From assembly GCA_003990705.1 (NCBI GenBank), contig AP018318.1, forward strand, positions 992,001 through 1,056,000: a stretch of 64,000 nt of DNA, read 5' to 3'. This stretch comes from Nostoc sp. HK-01 (GTDB taxonomy: Bacteria > Cyanobacteriota > Cyanobacteriia > Cyanobacteriales > Nostocaceae). Position numbers and translations under genes: made by a program. Shown piece after piece: positions 25,587 to 35,331 of this stretch. The notes below the pieces were generated by a model. It ran no database searches, was not told where the DNA came from, and saw nothing but the letters and a program-made list of their open reading frames with translations. Every line of letters starts with the position of its first letter. Position 1 is the first letter of the stretch.

Positions 25587-27104
25587 TTAATCCTTTAAGT
25601 CCAATGATTGCAGCGCCAAAAGTTCTAAAATAACTCCATTAGTCCAACCAAAACCTATTTCATTAGAACTGTAACCAAAGCAAATCTCGTCAGAAACTTG
25701 AGCAGAACATCGCTCAACGTCATATTTTTCCACGAAAAAACCACATCGGGTAAATTCTTTAATCGCCATAGTTAAAAACTTATCAGCAATATCATGACCC
25801 TCTGCATCATATCCATAACGGCAAAGTCCTTGGACAGCAATCAATGTTAGTGGCCCCCAACCAAAAGGCGCATCCCATTGATTTCCGGTAACACGGGTAC
25901 TGGTGAAAATTCCTCCTGGTGCAGTAAATAAACTCAGATTTTGGACAATTCGTTGAGCTTGTGCAGGAGAAGCCAGTCCTGTCCATAGAGGATAGAAGGT
26001 AGTAGCAAACTCATAATGACGACGTTGGTTACTGTAGAAGTGATAGTCTAAGTACAGTCCTTGGTCTTCATCCCAAAGGTATTGATCGATACGCTCACGA
26101 CGGAGACTCGCGCGATCGCTCCATTGTTTTCCAAGTTCAGGATTCCCCAAAATTTCGTAAATTTGCGCCAAGTCTTGTTCCATTTGATAAAGCAGACTGT
26201 TTAAACACACTGGCGCATAATGAATGATATCCACACTAAAAGGGCCAAAGCGGTTGGTGATATCAAACCCAGACTCGCGCATAGAGCGATCGCCTTTGTA
26301 AAATAAGTCTGTGAGTTCGTCTTTTTCGCGGTTATAAAACAGACTCACATCATAGTCATCAATTTCAAATTGTTGATAATATTCCTTGACGCGTTCATAG
26401 TGGCTACGTCCGGCTTCATCCAGTTCCGAAAACAAAACTTCCGGTGCTGCTCCTTCGCCTAAAGCATAGTATCTCGATAAGCCTGTTGCCGAATTGAGAT
26501 GGGGCGGGACTACCCAGTAGTAATAAAATTGTTCTAATAATGGCAGGGTTGATTTTAACCATGCTTGGTCTTGGGTGTGTTGGAACAACGCCAGCACCAT
26601 CATACTCAGGACGGGGGGTTGCGATCGCGTCAGCATATAGGTACGGTTAGCATTGAGGATGGTGCCGTAATGCTGGACTTGATAAAGTAATTGATCAACT
26701 TGACTTTGGGCTAGTTCCCATTCTTCATCCCGCAGTAAACCGAGCAGAATAAAATAGCTATCCCAGCCATACATTTCATTAAAACGCCCGCCAGGAACAA
26801 CATAAGCACCTGGGAGATATAACAACCCGTGTTCTTCGATGGCTTCGACTTCGCTGGGTAAGGTGCGAATTTCTATTTGCTGCATTTCTTTAGCAGATAG
26901 CGATCGCTCTAATACAGACTTGACTGTATTACAGTCTTCTTGGGGGGAGATGTAAACTAGCCACGGGGTGTTGGGTTTGTGTTCTAGTTTAGTGTCTTGG
27001 GCTGATTCTAATAAATGGTGGTGGGAACGGGTGAGGGTTTTCCAGGTTTGTTTGATGTAGGTGCGGACACTGGTTATTGGGGGGCTGGTAAGTTGTTGGG
27101 TCAT
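25587..27104 (-). CDS. treH: Trehalase (GH37)
   Basis: Splits trehalose into two glucoses. Both trehalase signatures are present: PGGRFNEMYGWDSYF near residue 110 and QWDAPFGWGP near 420. SGFD (about 275) should hold the general acid, and FFVEKYD near the C-terminus the general base. The protein has about 505 residues and no signal peptide, so it works in the cytosol. I start at ATG 27104; an upstream TTG lies inside an interspersed repeat. It is the last gene of treZ-treY-treH, so synthesis and breakdown genes appear to be co-transcribed, as I recall for Anabaena. Confidence 0.92.
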   Translation of the reverse strand: MTQQLTSPPITSVRTYIKQTWKTLTRSHHHLLESAQDTKLEHKPNTPWLVYISPQEDCNTVKSVLERSLSAKEMQQIEIRTLPSEVEAIEEHGLLYLPGAYVVPGGRFNEMYGWDSYFILLGLLRDEEWELAQSQVDQLLYQVQHYGTILNANRTYMLTRSQPPVLSMMVLALFQHTQDQAWLKSTLPLLEQFYYYWVVPPHLNSATGLSRYYALGEGAAPEVLFSELDEAGRSHYERVKEYYQQFEIDDYDVSLFYNREKDELTDLFYKGDRSMRESGFDITNRFGPFSVDIIHYAPVCLNSLLYQMEQDLAQIYEILGNPELGKQWSDRASLRRERIDQYLWDEDQGLYLDYHFYSNQRRHYEFATTFYPLWTGLASPAQAQRIVQNLSLFTAPGGIFTSTRVTGNQWDAPFGWGPLTLIAVQGLCRYGYDAEGHDIADKFLTMAIKEFTRCGFFVEKYDVERCSAQVSDEICFGYSSNEIGFGWTNGVILELLALQSLDLKD

Positions 27105-27110
27105 GTTTTT

Positions 27111-27152
27111 TAACGCAAAGTTACGCAAAGGTTGGCGCGGAGGTGCGCGGAG
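27111..27152 (+). repeat. Interspersed repeat in the treY-treH gap
   Basis: A 42-base element beginning TAACGCAAAG and containing GGCGCGGAGG. An inverted copy with most bases matching lies on the other side of treY at 29995-30036. The GCGCGGAGG-type sequence is a familiar interspersed repeat of Nostocales. Confidence 0.6.
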
Positions 27153-27193
27153 AGGGTGAAAGAGAGATTTTCTGATTACGTTGGTTGTATAAG

Positions 27194-29959
27194 TTATTCA
27201 GCAATTAATAGGGCTACGGGGAGATGGGAGAGGGCGGTGGCGATGGGTAGGGTGTTTTCGGTTTTTAGGGTTTGCTGGGTGAGGAGGTTTTGCCAAGTTT
27301 TGGCGGGGAGTTTTAGATGTGTATCTTGCCAGATTGACTCACCTAGTGGAAGTTGTCCGGGTTGGATGAGGGTTGTGAGAAAACGGGGGACAATGGCGAT
27401 CGCTGTATGATTGTTATGTTGCCTGGCAAAGGCGATGATATGGTTGGCGTGGGTTCCGTGGACTTCTATTGGTTGATATTCGCCGTTTTGGAATAATGAG
27501 AGATATTTTATTCTGGCTGTGAGTGCTTGTAGAGTTAAGAAAAGTTTGATTCTCCCGTCGGTTTTATTGGTTAGGAGTTCTGCAATTAAGCCCAAAATAT
27601 CGGTTTTGATGTGCTTCTGGATGGTACTCAAGTAACCACGTCGTAATTCAAAATCTACGGGACGGCGGTTATCTGGATCAACTAAACTTAAATCCCAGAG
27701 TTCTGTTCCTTGGTAGAAGTCGGGGACACCAGGCGCAGTAATTTTGAGGAGAGTTTGAGAAAGGGAGTTAAATATGCCATATTCGGCAATTTTATGTTGA
27801 AAAGGGCGGAATTTTTCGAGAAATTGCGGTGATAAGTTGGGGTCAAGGACTTTCTGAATAAAAGTTGCACAAGCTGCTTCGTATTCATCATCAGGACGCA
27901 ACCATGCGGTGTGAACTTTTGCTTCCCGGATGGCTTTAATCATATATTCTTGCACCCGTTCCACAAAAGAGGCTTGTTCGTGTTCCGCAAAGGGAAATGC
28001 ACCAACTAGGGTTTGATAAAGAAAATATTCATCGTTGCGATCGACAAGGTTACGATGTTGTTGATTGAGTTCACTCCATTTATTTACTTGTTCTTCCCAT
28101 TCTTGGGGAATTTCGGACAATACATTTAACCTAGCTCTGACATCTTCGCCGCGCTTGGTATCATGGGTAGCTGTGGCGTTCATGGTGTGAGGCCAATTCG
28201 CTTGATGCTGTTGGTTAAAGTTATGAAATTGCTCGATGGTAATTCCAAAATGACTAGGATTTCCGCCGACTTCGTTGAGGGAAATTAGTCGGTTATAAAC
28301 ATATAAAGTAGTATCTTCAACACCTTTAGCCATAAGTGGGCCAGTATATTGCTGCATCCGCAAGACAAAATAAATCCACTGTTCTTTTTCTGTTTGGGTG
28401 AGAGACTCATCAAACTGCAACAGCATAACTTTTTCCAGAAAGTTCATTTCATGCTGTAACAGAGGTACTTGTTTTCTTGCTGTGTTAATTACTGTTTGAA
28501 TGCAGGCTTTATCGCTATCTGGAATTGCATCGGGAGTGATATAAGTACGGTAGATGGGGAATAGCATCAGTACTTCTGCGATCGCTCGTTTCAATCCATT
28601 CAATGTAAAATCATTACCATAGCGATATTTACTGGCAATATTCTTCAGTAAGCTGGCTAAATTATCCACATCACCTGCTAAATTCTTTTCGAGAATTAGA
28701 TGTTTTTTCTCTTGGACAAGTGATGAATAATTAAAGCGTGAACCGATAAATGAACTATATATCTTATCAAATAAGATTTCATTTTGAACTTGACAAAATA
28801 CACCATTAACATAATTCAAAAAGTCATATCCTGATGTACCTTGAATCTGCCAATAATTCGGTAAATCTTCTGTGAGTTCTAAAATCTTCTCGACAGTGAT
28901 ATAAACATCACCCATTTTTTCTTGCAGTCTTTCTAAATACTGCGTAGGGTTATACAGCCCATCAATATGATCAATTCTTAAACCAGTAAATACGCCCTCT
29001 TCGACGAGCTTATGAATTAAACTATGAGTATTGTTAAACACGCGCATTTCTTCAACTTTAACTGAGATGAGTTCGTTAACAGTAAAGAAACGGCGATAGT
29101 TCATTTCCTCCGCGCCAACTTTCCAGAAAGCAAGACGATAAAACTGGTCGTTGAGTAAGTCATCTAGTAAGTTAAAACTTTCAGAATTACCTGGCTCTCC
29201 ATTAAAGATGCTCAGATTTTCGGTAATGAATTCCCGGATATCATCATTAGTGCTGTAGAGTTCCCAAATTAAACCTTTAATAAAAGCAATTTGGTCTTGA
29301 CGTTGCTTCCCTGCAACTTCCGAAGGCACACTTTTGAGAATATAGAGAATACCTAAAAGTTTAATAAAATCAGGATGATTTCTGCCCAATGTGCGCGTAA
29401 GTTTCCCTAAATTGTGAGTCAGAAATTTGCTGTAAGACTCCAAACGCAACGGTAATTTTAAACTGTAATAGTTCACAGTTAAACCATGTTGCTCATATTG
29501 TAGTTGAATATCTCCTTTTTCCAGAGCTTCACCATAAAAATCTCCCAACAAAGGAGCAAGAATGCGCTCTTGACTATTAGCAAAAGGAAAATTCCAGCAA
29601 ACATCAAAATAGTCTGTATAGCTAGAATCTGCACCATGCTCCAACACATCCATTAAATAGGGATTTTCGCTACTATAAGCATTATGATTCGGCACAATAT
29701 CCTGTAACCAACCCATCCCTAAAGATTGTAATTTCGCCACTAAATTCGCAAAATCTTCCGTAGTTCCCAATTGCGGATTTAACTGTGAAGCGTCTACCAC
29801 ATCATAACCATGTGTACTACCAGTCCTCGCCTTAAAAATCGGAGAAGCATATAAATCAGAAATACCTAAATCTGATAAATAAGATGCGATCGCTCTAGCA
29901 TCATCAAACCCAAACTGGGGTGTAAACTGAATCCTATAAGTTGCCTTGGGTATCCGCAT
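27194..29959 (-). CDS. treY: Maltooligosyl trehalose synthase
   Basis: Turns the reducing end of a maltooligosaccharide into a trehalose unit by intramolecular transglucosylation, the first step of the TreY-TreZ pathway. It is a GH13-family enzyme of 921 residues, the expected size. Motifs include ATYRIQF and FGFDDA at the N-terminus, DIVPNHNA, GLRIDHIDGLYNP with the nucleophile Asp, VEKIL with the acid Glu, and TATHDTKRGEDVRARL. It lies between treZ and treH on one strand with gaps of 87 and 89 bp, each carrying a copy of the same interspersed repeat. Confidence 0.96.
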   Translation of the reverse strand: MRIPKATYRIQFTPQFGFDDARAIASYLSDLGISDLYASPIFKARTGSTHGYDVVDASQLNPQLGTTEDFANLVAKLQSLGMGWLQDIVPNHNAYSSENPYLMDVLEHGADSSYTDYFDVCWNFPFANSQERILAPLLGDFYGEALEKGDIQLQYEQHGLTVNYYSLKLPLRLESYSKFLTHNLGKLTRTLGRNHPDFIKLLGILYILKSVPSEVAGKQRQDQIAFIKGLIWELYSTNDDIREFITENLSIFNGEPGNSESFNLLDDLLNDQFYRLAFWKVGAEEMNYRRFFTVNELISVKVEEMRVFNNTHSLIHKLVEEGVFTGLRIDHIDGLYNPTQYLERLQEKMGDVYITVEKILELTEDLPNYWQIQGTSGYDFLNYVNGVFCQVQNEILFDKIYSSFIGSRFNYSSLVQEKKHLILEKNLAGDVDNLASLLKNIASKYRYGNDFTLNGLKRAIAEVLMLFPIYRTYITPDAIPDSDKACIQTVINTARKQVPLLQHEMNFLEKVMLLQFDESLTQTEKEQWIYFVLRMQQYTGPLMAKGVEDTTLYVYNRLISLNEVGGNPSHFGITIEQFHNFNQQHQANWPHTMNATATHDTKRGEDVRARLNVLSEIPQEWEEQVNKWSELNQQHRNLVDRNDEYFLYQTLVGAFPFAEHEQASFVERVQEYMIKAIREAKVHTAWLRPDDEYEAACATFIQKVLDPNLSPQFLEKFRPFQHKIAEYGIFNSLSQTLLKITAPGVPDFYQGTELWDLSLVDPDNRRPVDFELRRGYLSTIQKHIKTDILGLIAELLTNKTDGRIKLFLTLQALTARIKYLSLFQNGEYQPIEVHGTHANHIIAFARQHNNHTAIAIVPRFLTTLIQPGQLPLGESIWQDTHLKLPAKTWQNLLTQQTLKTENTLPIATALSHLPVALLIAE

Positions 29960-29994
29960 AAAATTTCACTTAAATATAAATAAACTCAAAAAAA

Positions 29995-30036
29995 CTCCGC
30001 GCCCCTCCGCGCCTACCTCAGCGCACCTCTGCGTTA
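29995..30036 (-). repeat. Interspersed repeat in the treZ-treY gap, inverted copy
   Basis: Reverse-orientation copy of the element at 27111-27152. Read on the minus strand it begins TAACGCAGAGG and ends GGGGCGCGGAG. Roughly 34 of 42 positions agree. Confidence 0.6.
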
Positions 30037-30046
30037 AAAAAACCTC

Positions 30047-31864
30047 TTAAACCTCATACAAAACCAAACTCATACCCTCTAACACAACCTCTTCCCCCGC
30101 AGACAAATACTCCGCAGCCTCACAACCAGAGTCCAACAACTTCCGCGCACGTTGCTGAATAGGTAAACTCACTCCCACCGACGACGAATTAAAATTCATC
30201 GCCAATATCACTTCACTCGACTCACACCAACGCCGCACCACAACTAATTTTTTGTCTTCATCACTAGTTGCTGCAATACTGTTGCGGTCATAGTTCAACA
30301 ACGCCGGATGAGTTTTGCGTAAATGAATTAACTGGCGATACCAATCCCATAAAACCTTGTGCTGGCCTTCATGGCGCAATTCCCAATTCAATTTACATTG
30401 CAAAAAAGTCTCCGCCGATTCTGGGTCTGGTGGGTCTTCCTCATAGTGAAATGCTTCAAACTCTTGCTTACGTCCAGCACGCACAGCTTGAATTAAATCG
30501 GGGTCAGAGTGGCTGACAAAATAGATAAAAGGTGCCGTTTCGCCATATTCTTCACCCATAAAAAGTAATGGTAAGTAAGGTGACAACAACACCGCACCAG
30601 CCGCTAACTTCAAACCACCAAAGGAAATTCGCTCAGATAAGCGTTCCCCCTTCATTTGATTTCCTATTTGGTCATGGTTTTGAATACAGACAGAAAACTG
30701 AGATAATGGGCGATCGCGGCATGATATCCCATGAAAACGCTTACGGTGTGGCGCATACCGCCAATCATAGACAAAAGTATCTTGGTAAGCTTTAGCTAAA
30801 TCGGCACATTTACCGAAGTCTTGATAATAACCTTGGCGATCGCCTGTTAACAATGTGTGCAAGGCGTGGTGAAAGTCATCACTCCACTGTGCATCAATTC
30901 CATAGCCACCCAACTCTGGCGGACGCACAATTTGCGGATTATTCAGGTCACTTTCCGCAATTAAAAAACGTTTCCATGTCTCCCCACCAGAGAAGTTATG
31001 CACAACTTCCGCCAGTTCCCACAAAAAATGCTTTGCACCCAAATCATAAATTGCTTGAATTGCATCTAGCCGCAACCCATCTATGTGAAAGTCTCGCAAC
31101 CAATACAAAGCATTTTCAATAAAATAATTGCGTACACCTTGGCTATGAGCATCATCAAAATTCATTGCGTTGCCCCAAGGTGTCTTATATGTTCTCGTAA
31201 AATAGGGCGCAAACTGACCCATATAATTACCTTCTGGGCCAAAGTGGTTATAAACCACATCTAACACCACAGCAATCCCATTGGCGTGACAAGCATTCAC
31301 AAAGTGCTTTAAATCTGCTGGACTACCGTAGGAATTTTGTACTGCATAAAGATAAACGCCATCATACCCCCAGTTACGGTATGCCATATCAGGCTGAATA
31401 TGATCATCACCCGGAAATTGAGCAATGGGCATAATTTCAATCGCGTTAATTCCTAATTCCCGTAGTTCTGGTAAACGGGGAATAATCGCTGCAAAAGTTC
31501 CTTCCGGCGTGAATGTCCCTATATGAAGTTCATAGAAAATCATCGATTCCAAAGGAACACCAGCCCAAGTTGTATCTGTCCACTCAAACTCATGATCTAT
31601 AACTTGAGAAGCCCCGTGAACACCCTGGGGTTGAAACTGCGAAGCTGGGTCAGCAAAAGCTTCTTGGTCATTTAATCTATATCGATAAAGTGTACCTGGA
31701 TACACATCATTTACTTTTAACTGCCAGTATCCCTCTGTCTGCGGTTTCAGCGGAATTAACTGCGGCTCTGGCGTTAAAATTTCTACTGCAATACTGTTTA
31801 AAGTGGGAGACCAAACAGTAAACTCACACTCTCCGTTACCTAAGTAGTGAGCGCCAATTTTCAC
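30047..31864 (-). CDS. treZ: Maltooligosyl trehalose trehalohydrolase
   Basis: Releases trehalose from maltooligosyltrehalose made by TreY. The N-terminal carbohydrate-binding-like domain (residues 1-95, MKIGAHYLGNGECEFTVWSP) precedes the GH13 barrel with YNHFGPEGNY, GLRLDAIQAI (nucleophile Asp), FLIAESDLN (acid Glu) and QNHDQIGNQ. The length is 605 residues, normal for TreZ. It is first in the treZ-treY-treH operon. Trehalose made from glycogen is a known desiccation response in Nostoc. Confidence 0.96.
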   Translation of the reverse strand: MKIGAHYLGNGECEFTVWSPTLNSIAVEILTPEPQLIPLKPQTEGYWQLKVNDVYPGTLYRYRLNDQEAFADPASQFQPQGVHGASQVIDHEFEWTDTTWAGVPLESMIFYELHIGTFTPEGTFAAIIPRLPELRELGINAIEIMPIAQFPGDDHIQPDMAYRNWGYDGVYLYAVQNSYGSPADLKHFVNACHANGIAVVLDVVYNHFGPEGNYMGQFAPYFTRTYKTPWGNAMNFDDAHSQGVRNYFIENALYWLRDFHIDGLRLDAIQAIYDLGAKHFLWELAEVVHNFSGGETWKRFLIAESDLNNPQIVRPPELGGYGIDAQWSDDFHHALHTLLTGDRQGYYQDFGKCADLAKAYQDTFVYDWRYAPHRKRFHGISCRDRPLSQFSVCIQNHDQIGNQMKGERLSERISFGGLKLAAGAVLLSPYLPLLFMGEEYGETAPFIYFVSHSDPDLIQAVRAGRKQEFEAFHYEEDPPDPESAETFLQCKLNWELRHEGQHKVLWDWYRQLIHLRKTHPALLNYDRNSIAATSDEDKKLVVVRRWCESSEVILAMNFNSSSVGVSLPIQQRARKLLDSGCEAAEYLSAGEEVVLEGMSLVLYEV

Positions 31865-32019
31865 GCAGTATCCTCCCGTTCAATAATGTTTTGGATGAAT
31901 GTTTGCTAATTGCAAATGTCATCAATTACACACTTTTTAGTCATTTTCCAGATAGCATCATGGTCTGTTTCTCAGTTATTTCACCAGTGCCAAAAGACAG
32001 ATTTATTAGTAAGCATTTA
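31865..32019. other. Promoter region of the trehalose operon
   Basis: AT-rich spacer between treZ and the terminator of the NFACT gene. It should contain the tre operon promoter on the minus strand; no regulator motif is recognised. Confidence 0.4.
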
Positions 32020-32052
32020 AAAATAAAAAGACCAGCCTCCCACAGCTGGTCT
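32020..32052 (-). terminator. Terminator of the NFACT gene
   Basis: On the minus strand AGACCAGC (from 32052) pairs with GCTGGTCT (ending 32029) across 8 bases, followed by TTTTATTTTT. It lies 200 bp past the NFACT stop codon and before the tre promoter region. Confidence 0.7.
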
Positions 32053-32252
32053 ATAAAATGTTTTTTCGCGTTGTCTTCTCAATAGAGTTAAAACCCGATT
32101 GCGCGTTCCCAAAAATGCAACGGGCAACTTTTCTTAACAATATTGTAACAGCCAACACAGTTTTTTCTTAAAAATTTACTAAAAAAAGATAAAACTACTT
32201 GGGCTTGGCTTCCATCTTTGAGAATATTTCAACAAACCAGAAGATAGAAGGG

Positions 32253-34007
32253 TTACGGTGATTGACCATTGACCATTGACCCTTGACTTTTGACTAACTG
32301 TGGCTTCCCCCAAAGAATACGCTCTTGTTTGTAAATTGCAATTCCCGGTTTGGCTCCTTTGGGTTTGTAAACGTGTTTTGGCTGAGTATAAACTACTGGT
32401 ACTTGGTCGCTTTGACGAGCGCGGCTGTAGTATGCGGCGAGGTTTGCAGCATATTGTAAATCAGTTGAGTCAGGAACAGTACCGGGTTCTAAACGCATGA
32501 GAAGATGGCTTCCAGGAATTTCTTGCGCGTGGAACCACAAGTCATAATCTCCCGCTACACGAAAAGTTAGTTGGTCATTTTGGCGATTATTTCGACCGAT
32601 TAAGATTTCTCGTCCGTTAGGGGTGCGATAACGACGGAAGTTGGTGATAGCAGTTTCGTTAGCGTTGCGATTCCGATATTCTGGGTCTTCTAAATATTTT
32701 TGTCCAACTAGCTCATCGCGGATTTCTTCTAAAGCTTGCAAATCTTCGGCTGTTTCGTAGTTTTCGATTTGCGCGATCGCTGCTTCTACTTGCTCTAAAT
32801 AATCAATCTCTGACTGTACTTCCAATAATAGCGGTTCTACTGCGGAACGAGCGCGTTTGAGTTTTTGGTGCTGCTTGTAAAAATATTGAGCATTCTGTAC
32901 ACCGTTTTTATCAGGCTGGAGGGCGATCGCTACTGGTTCACCTGTCTCAAAATCAGGTAGGGTGATTTCTTTCATTCCCGGTTCCCAATTTTGCAAATTA
33001 GCCATTAACAAATCTGCTTTTTGGCGATAATCATCAGCTTGATCTGATTGCTGCAACCGGATTGTAAAAGCTTGCTCTTTAACTTTTAGCTTTGTCAGAA
33101 TATTTTGTAACTTCTGGGTCAGTTGATGGCGTAATTGGCTAAATACCTGTTGATTTAGTTGGTCAGTATAATACTTATTCAACAATGATTGAGTATCTTT
33201 AACTGGTGCAACTGCACCCCAACCCATTACCGTGTAACCCGTTGCTGTCCAAGCTGGTTGGAATTTATCTAAATCTAAAGCTTGTAACCATTCTTGCCAA
33301 TGTTGAAATAGTTTTTGCCAATCTTCAGAGTTCAGTTGATCAGTTGTGGTTTCTGGTGCAATACTCGCCGCCAACAGTAGAGAATCTACCAGTGCTGCAC
33401 TTAACCCGCTATAACTTTTGATTAGCTGACGCTTAATTGCACCAGGAACCAAGCTCACCCGTTCTTGCCAACGTCCTGGAGATTCGCTCAAACTGGGAAC
33501 AGGCCCAGTCAGTTTAGGTGGAAATTCGTAAAGCTGTCCAGTTTGAATTGGTCGCACACTCGATTGCTGCTCACTAACTTGATGGGCAGCTGTAATGATG
33601 AAATTATTGGCATCAGTGAGAATGGCATTACTGTATTTGCCCATAATTTCCACATACAAGTGATACAGCGCAGATTCTCCCGGACGACGAGCAAATTGTA
33701 AATCAATCGCCCTCTCCCAAGGTGCGATCGCTTCAATACCGATTAAAGCCAAACCACCCAATTGGTGTACTAGTTGTTGGCTAAAAGTAAAAGTATCAGG
33801 CGATCGCGGCGGTGGATCACCAATACAAATCCGTGCAGCTTGCGGATGCCAAGAAATTTCCAGCCAACCCCGTTGTTTCAGGGTGCGTAATGCAATAGCA
33901 ATAGTGTAGCGATCGCGCTGATAAACTTGTTCTAAACGCGATGGCAGCCAGTAAGCGCGTAGTTCGCTACAAGCAGATTTAAGGGTAGTAAAGTCAACTG
34001 GTTGCAC
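32253..34007 (-). CDS. NFACT family protein (RqcH/Rqc2 homologue)
   Basis: Ribosome quality-control factor; bacterial RqcH binds stalled 50S subunits and adds alanine tails to the trapped chain. The N-terminal NFACT-N domain (1-180, MQPVDFTTLKSACSEL), a coiled-coil region (about 290-430, LEQVEAAIAQIENYE) and the C-terminal NFACT-R domain (about 450-560, GREILIGRNNRQNDQL, DLWFHAQEIPGSHLLMR) are all present in 584 residues. The last dozen residues (VKSQGSMVNGQSP) are encoded by an intergenic-type heptad repeat that has extended the gene. It is transcribed alone. Confidence 0.9.
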   Translation of the reverse strand: MQPVDFTTLKSACSELRAYWLPSRLEQVYQRDRYTIAIALRTLKQRGWLEISWHPQAARICIGDPPPRSPDTFTFSQQLVHQLGGLALIGIEAIAPWERAIDLQFARRPGESALYHLYVEIMGKYSNAILTDANNFIITAAHQVSEQQSSVRPIQTGQLYEFPPKLTGPVPSLSESPGRWQERVSLVPGAIKRQLIKSYSGLSAALVDSLLLAASIAPETTTDQLNSEDWQKLFQHWQEWLQALDLDKFQPAWTATGYTVMGWGAVAPVKDTQSLLNKYYTDQLNQQVFSQLRHQLTQKLQNILTKLKVKEQAFTIRLQQSDQADDYRQKADLLMANLQNWEPGMKEITLPDFETGEPVAIALQPDKNGVQNAQYFYKQHQKLKRARSAVEPLLLEVQSEIDYLEQVEAAIAQIENYETAEDLQALEEIRDELVGQKYLEDPEYRNRNANETAITNFRRYRTPNGREILIGRNNRQNDQLTFRVAGDYDLWFHAQEIPGSHLLMRLEPGTVPDSTDLQYAANLAAYYSRARQSDQVPVVYTQPKHVYKPKGAKPGIAIYKQERILWGKPQLVKSQGSMVNGQSP

Positions 34008-34181
34008 AACAAAAAGTCCGATGCTCAGTATATGCTATCCTGTCTATAGGATTCCTACGGGATTTTTGTAAAAATTCCGTACAGCGGCCAAAGTTTTTCC
34101 TGTTCCCTCTTGCCTTCTGAGAAAATAATTTCAGGAACCAAATCAGATTGCTATAGCTCTGTTTGGCACAACACAAAAAAG

Positions 34182-34499
34182 ATGAAATACTCCATATCTT
34201 CCCACCTCGTTATAGCTACCTTGGTCACTATAGGAGCATTGTCATTAATCACTCCAGTCAATGCTCAACAGATCCCTGAAACTGTAGCTAATGGAATATA
34301 CCATCCTAGAGAATCCAGCTTTTTTAGAGAAGGAAGGGAAAAATTTGAAAGAGAAATCGGATTTTTGCAACAAAGTAGTAGTTATTCCCCAGAAAGCATT
34401 CTCAAAATTACTCCTGTAGAAACGCCTATCATCAAGCAGCCACCTCTCGAAAATCCTCGAAATTTACCAGATAATAAAGCTCTACACTCACATGAGTAA
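34182..34499 (+). CDS. Small exported protein, unknown
   Basis: A signal peptide (residues 1-27, ending PVNAQ) is followed by about 78 polar residues with several Pro and Glu and no recognisable domain. I start at ATG 34182 because the signal peptide begins there; an upstream TTG in frame is less likely. The next hairpin, at 34610, probably ends the transcript. I do not recognise the family. Confidence 0.6.
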   Translation: MKYSISSHLVIATLVTIGALSLITPVNAQQIPETVANGIYHPRESSFFREGREKFEREIGFLQQSSSYSPESILKITPVETPIIKQPPLENPRNLPDNKALHSHE

Positions 34500-34609
34500 C
34501 AGCATCATTTAGCTGGTATTTTATTAGCAATATCCAAAATATCTATGGTTTTTCTAAAAAAATATTGAGATAGCGATTCAATTTGATTTGTTACAATTTA
34601 AAAGATTTA

Positions 34610-34645
34610 TATACCCGACTTCTTGAAGAAGTTGGGTATATTTTT
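34610..34645 (+). terminator. Intrinsic terminator, CCCGACTTCTT family
   Basis: TATACCCGACTTCTT (34610-34624) pairs with AAGAAGTTGGGTATA (34626-34640), one G-T pair, followed by TTTTTG. It lies after the small exported protein gene. Confidence 0.75.
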
Positions 34646-34812
34646 GTCTACGAATGAGTCAATACATTTTTATAGCGGTTTTATAACCTTTAAATACAAT
34701 CCTATATTCCTTGAGATACTAAAATAAAACCTCTAAGTTATCTATATTTGAATCATGACTTTGCTGCCCAAATCCAGCAAAACTGAACTATTGATTTCTA
34801 GGTGTTTCAAAC

Positions 34813-35304
34813 ATGAACTCGCTACATACAACGTTCGCGCAACATTTAAATTTTTCCCAAGCACAACTAGAATCGATATTGTCAAAATCGCTGAATGAAG
34901 TGCTTGTTTTACCTGAATTACAACAAGAATTAGCAGATTTAGATATTAGCTTGCTCAAGCAAACATTACCAACAGCCGGAGCAGTTCTAGCCCAAGAATT
35001 ACCACCTTTTTACAACTGGCTAAAAAATGAGTTAGGCGTTAAACGTGTTCCCGCAAGCCCAGATCACGCAACAGCATGGGTAATTGGTTTTATCAACAAT
35101 CAAGAAAGTTTAACTCACTTAGTTGAATTACACCGTCCAGTACCTCATCCGGCCTTAGAAACTTCAGTTCCCCGGCTGATCAGTTTATTTGATGGTGTAG
35201 AAGATGCACGAGTTAGAAAAGAATGGCAAAAAGCGATCGCAGCTTTATGCTTAGTTTTAGTAGTTGATGCTCGTGAACAAGATAGAATGTCTGTTGCAGC
35301 CTGA
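34813..35304 (+). CDS. Conserved-looking helical protein, unknown
   Basis: A soluble 163-residue protein with regular helical spacing and no signal peptide or membrane segment. The N-terminal half is rich in Leu, Gln and Ser (FAQHLNFSQAQLESIL); a central YNWLKNELGVKRVPASPDH segment follows. I do not recognise a family. Codon use looks like that of its neighbours, and ATG 34813 is the first in frame. It ends 27 bp before the left repeat of the DUF559 unit. Confidence 0.6.
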   Translation: MNSLHTTFAQHLNFSQAQLESILSKSLNEVLVLPELQQELADLDISLLKQTLPTAGAVLAQELPPFYNWLKNELGVKRVPASPDHATAWVIGFINNQESLTHLVELHRPVPHPALETSVPRLISLFDGVEDARVRKEWQKAIAALCLVLVVDAREQDRMSVAA

Positions 35305-35331
35305 TAATATCACAAGGCGATCGCAAATTTT

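Noticed and set aside
30268-31122. Several 75-90 residue frames opposite treZ
   Set aside because: Antisense shadows of a well-supported gene with no domain or translation signal.
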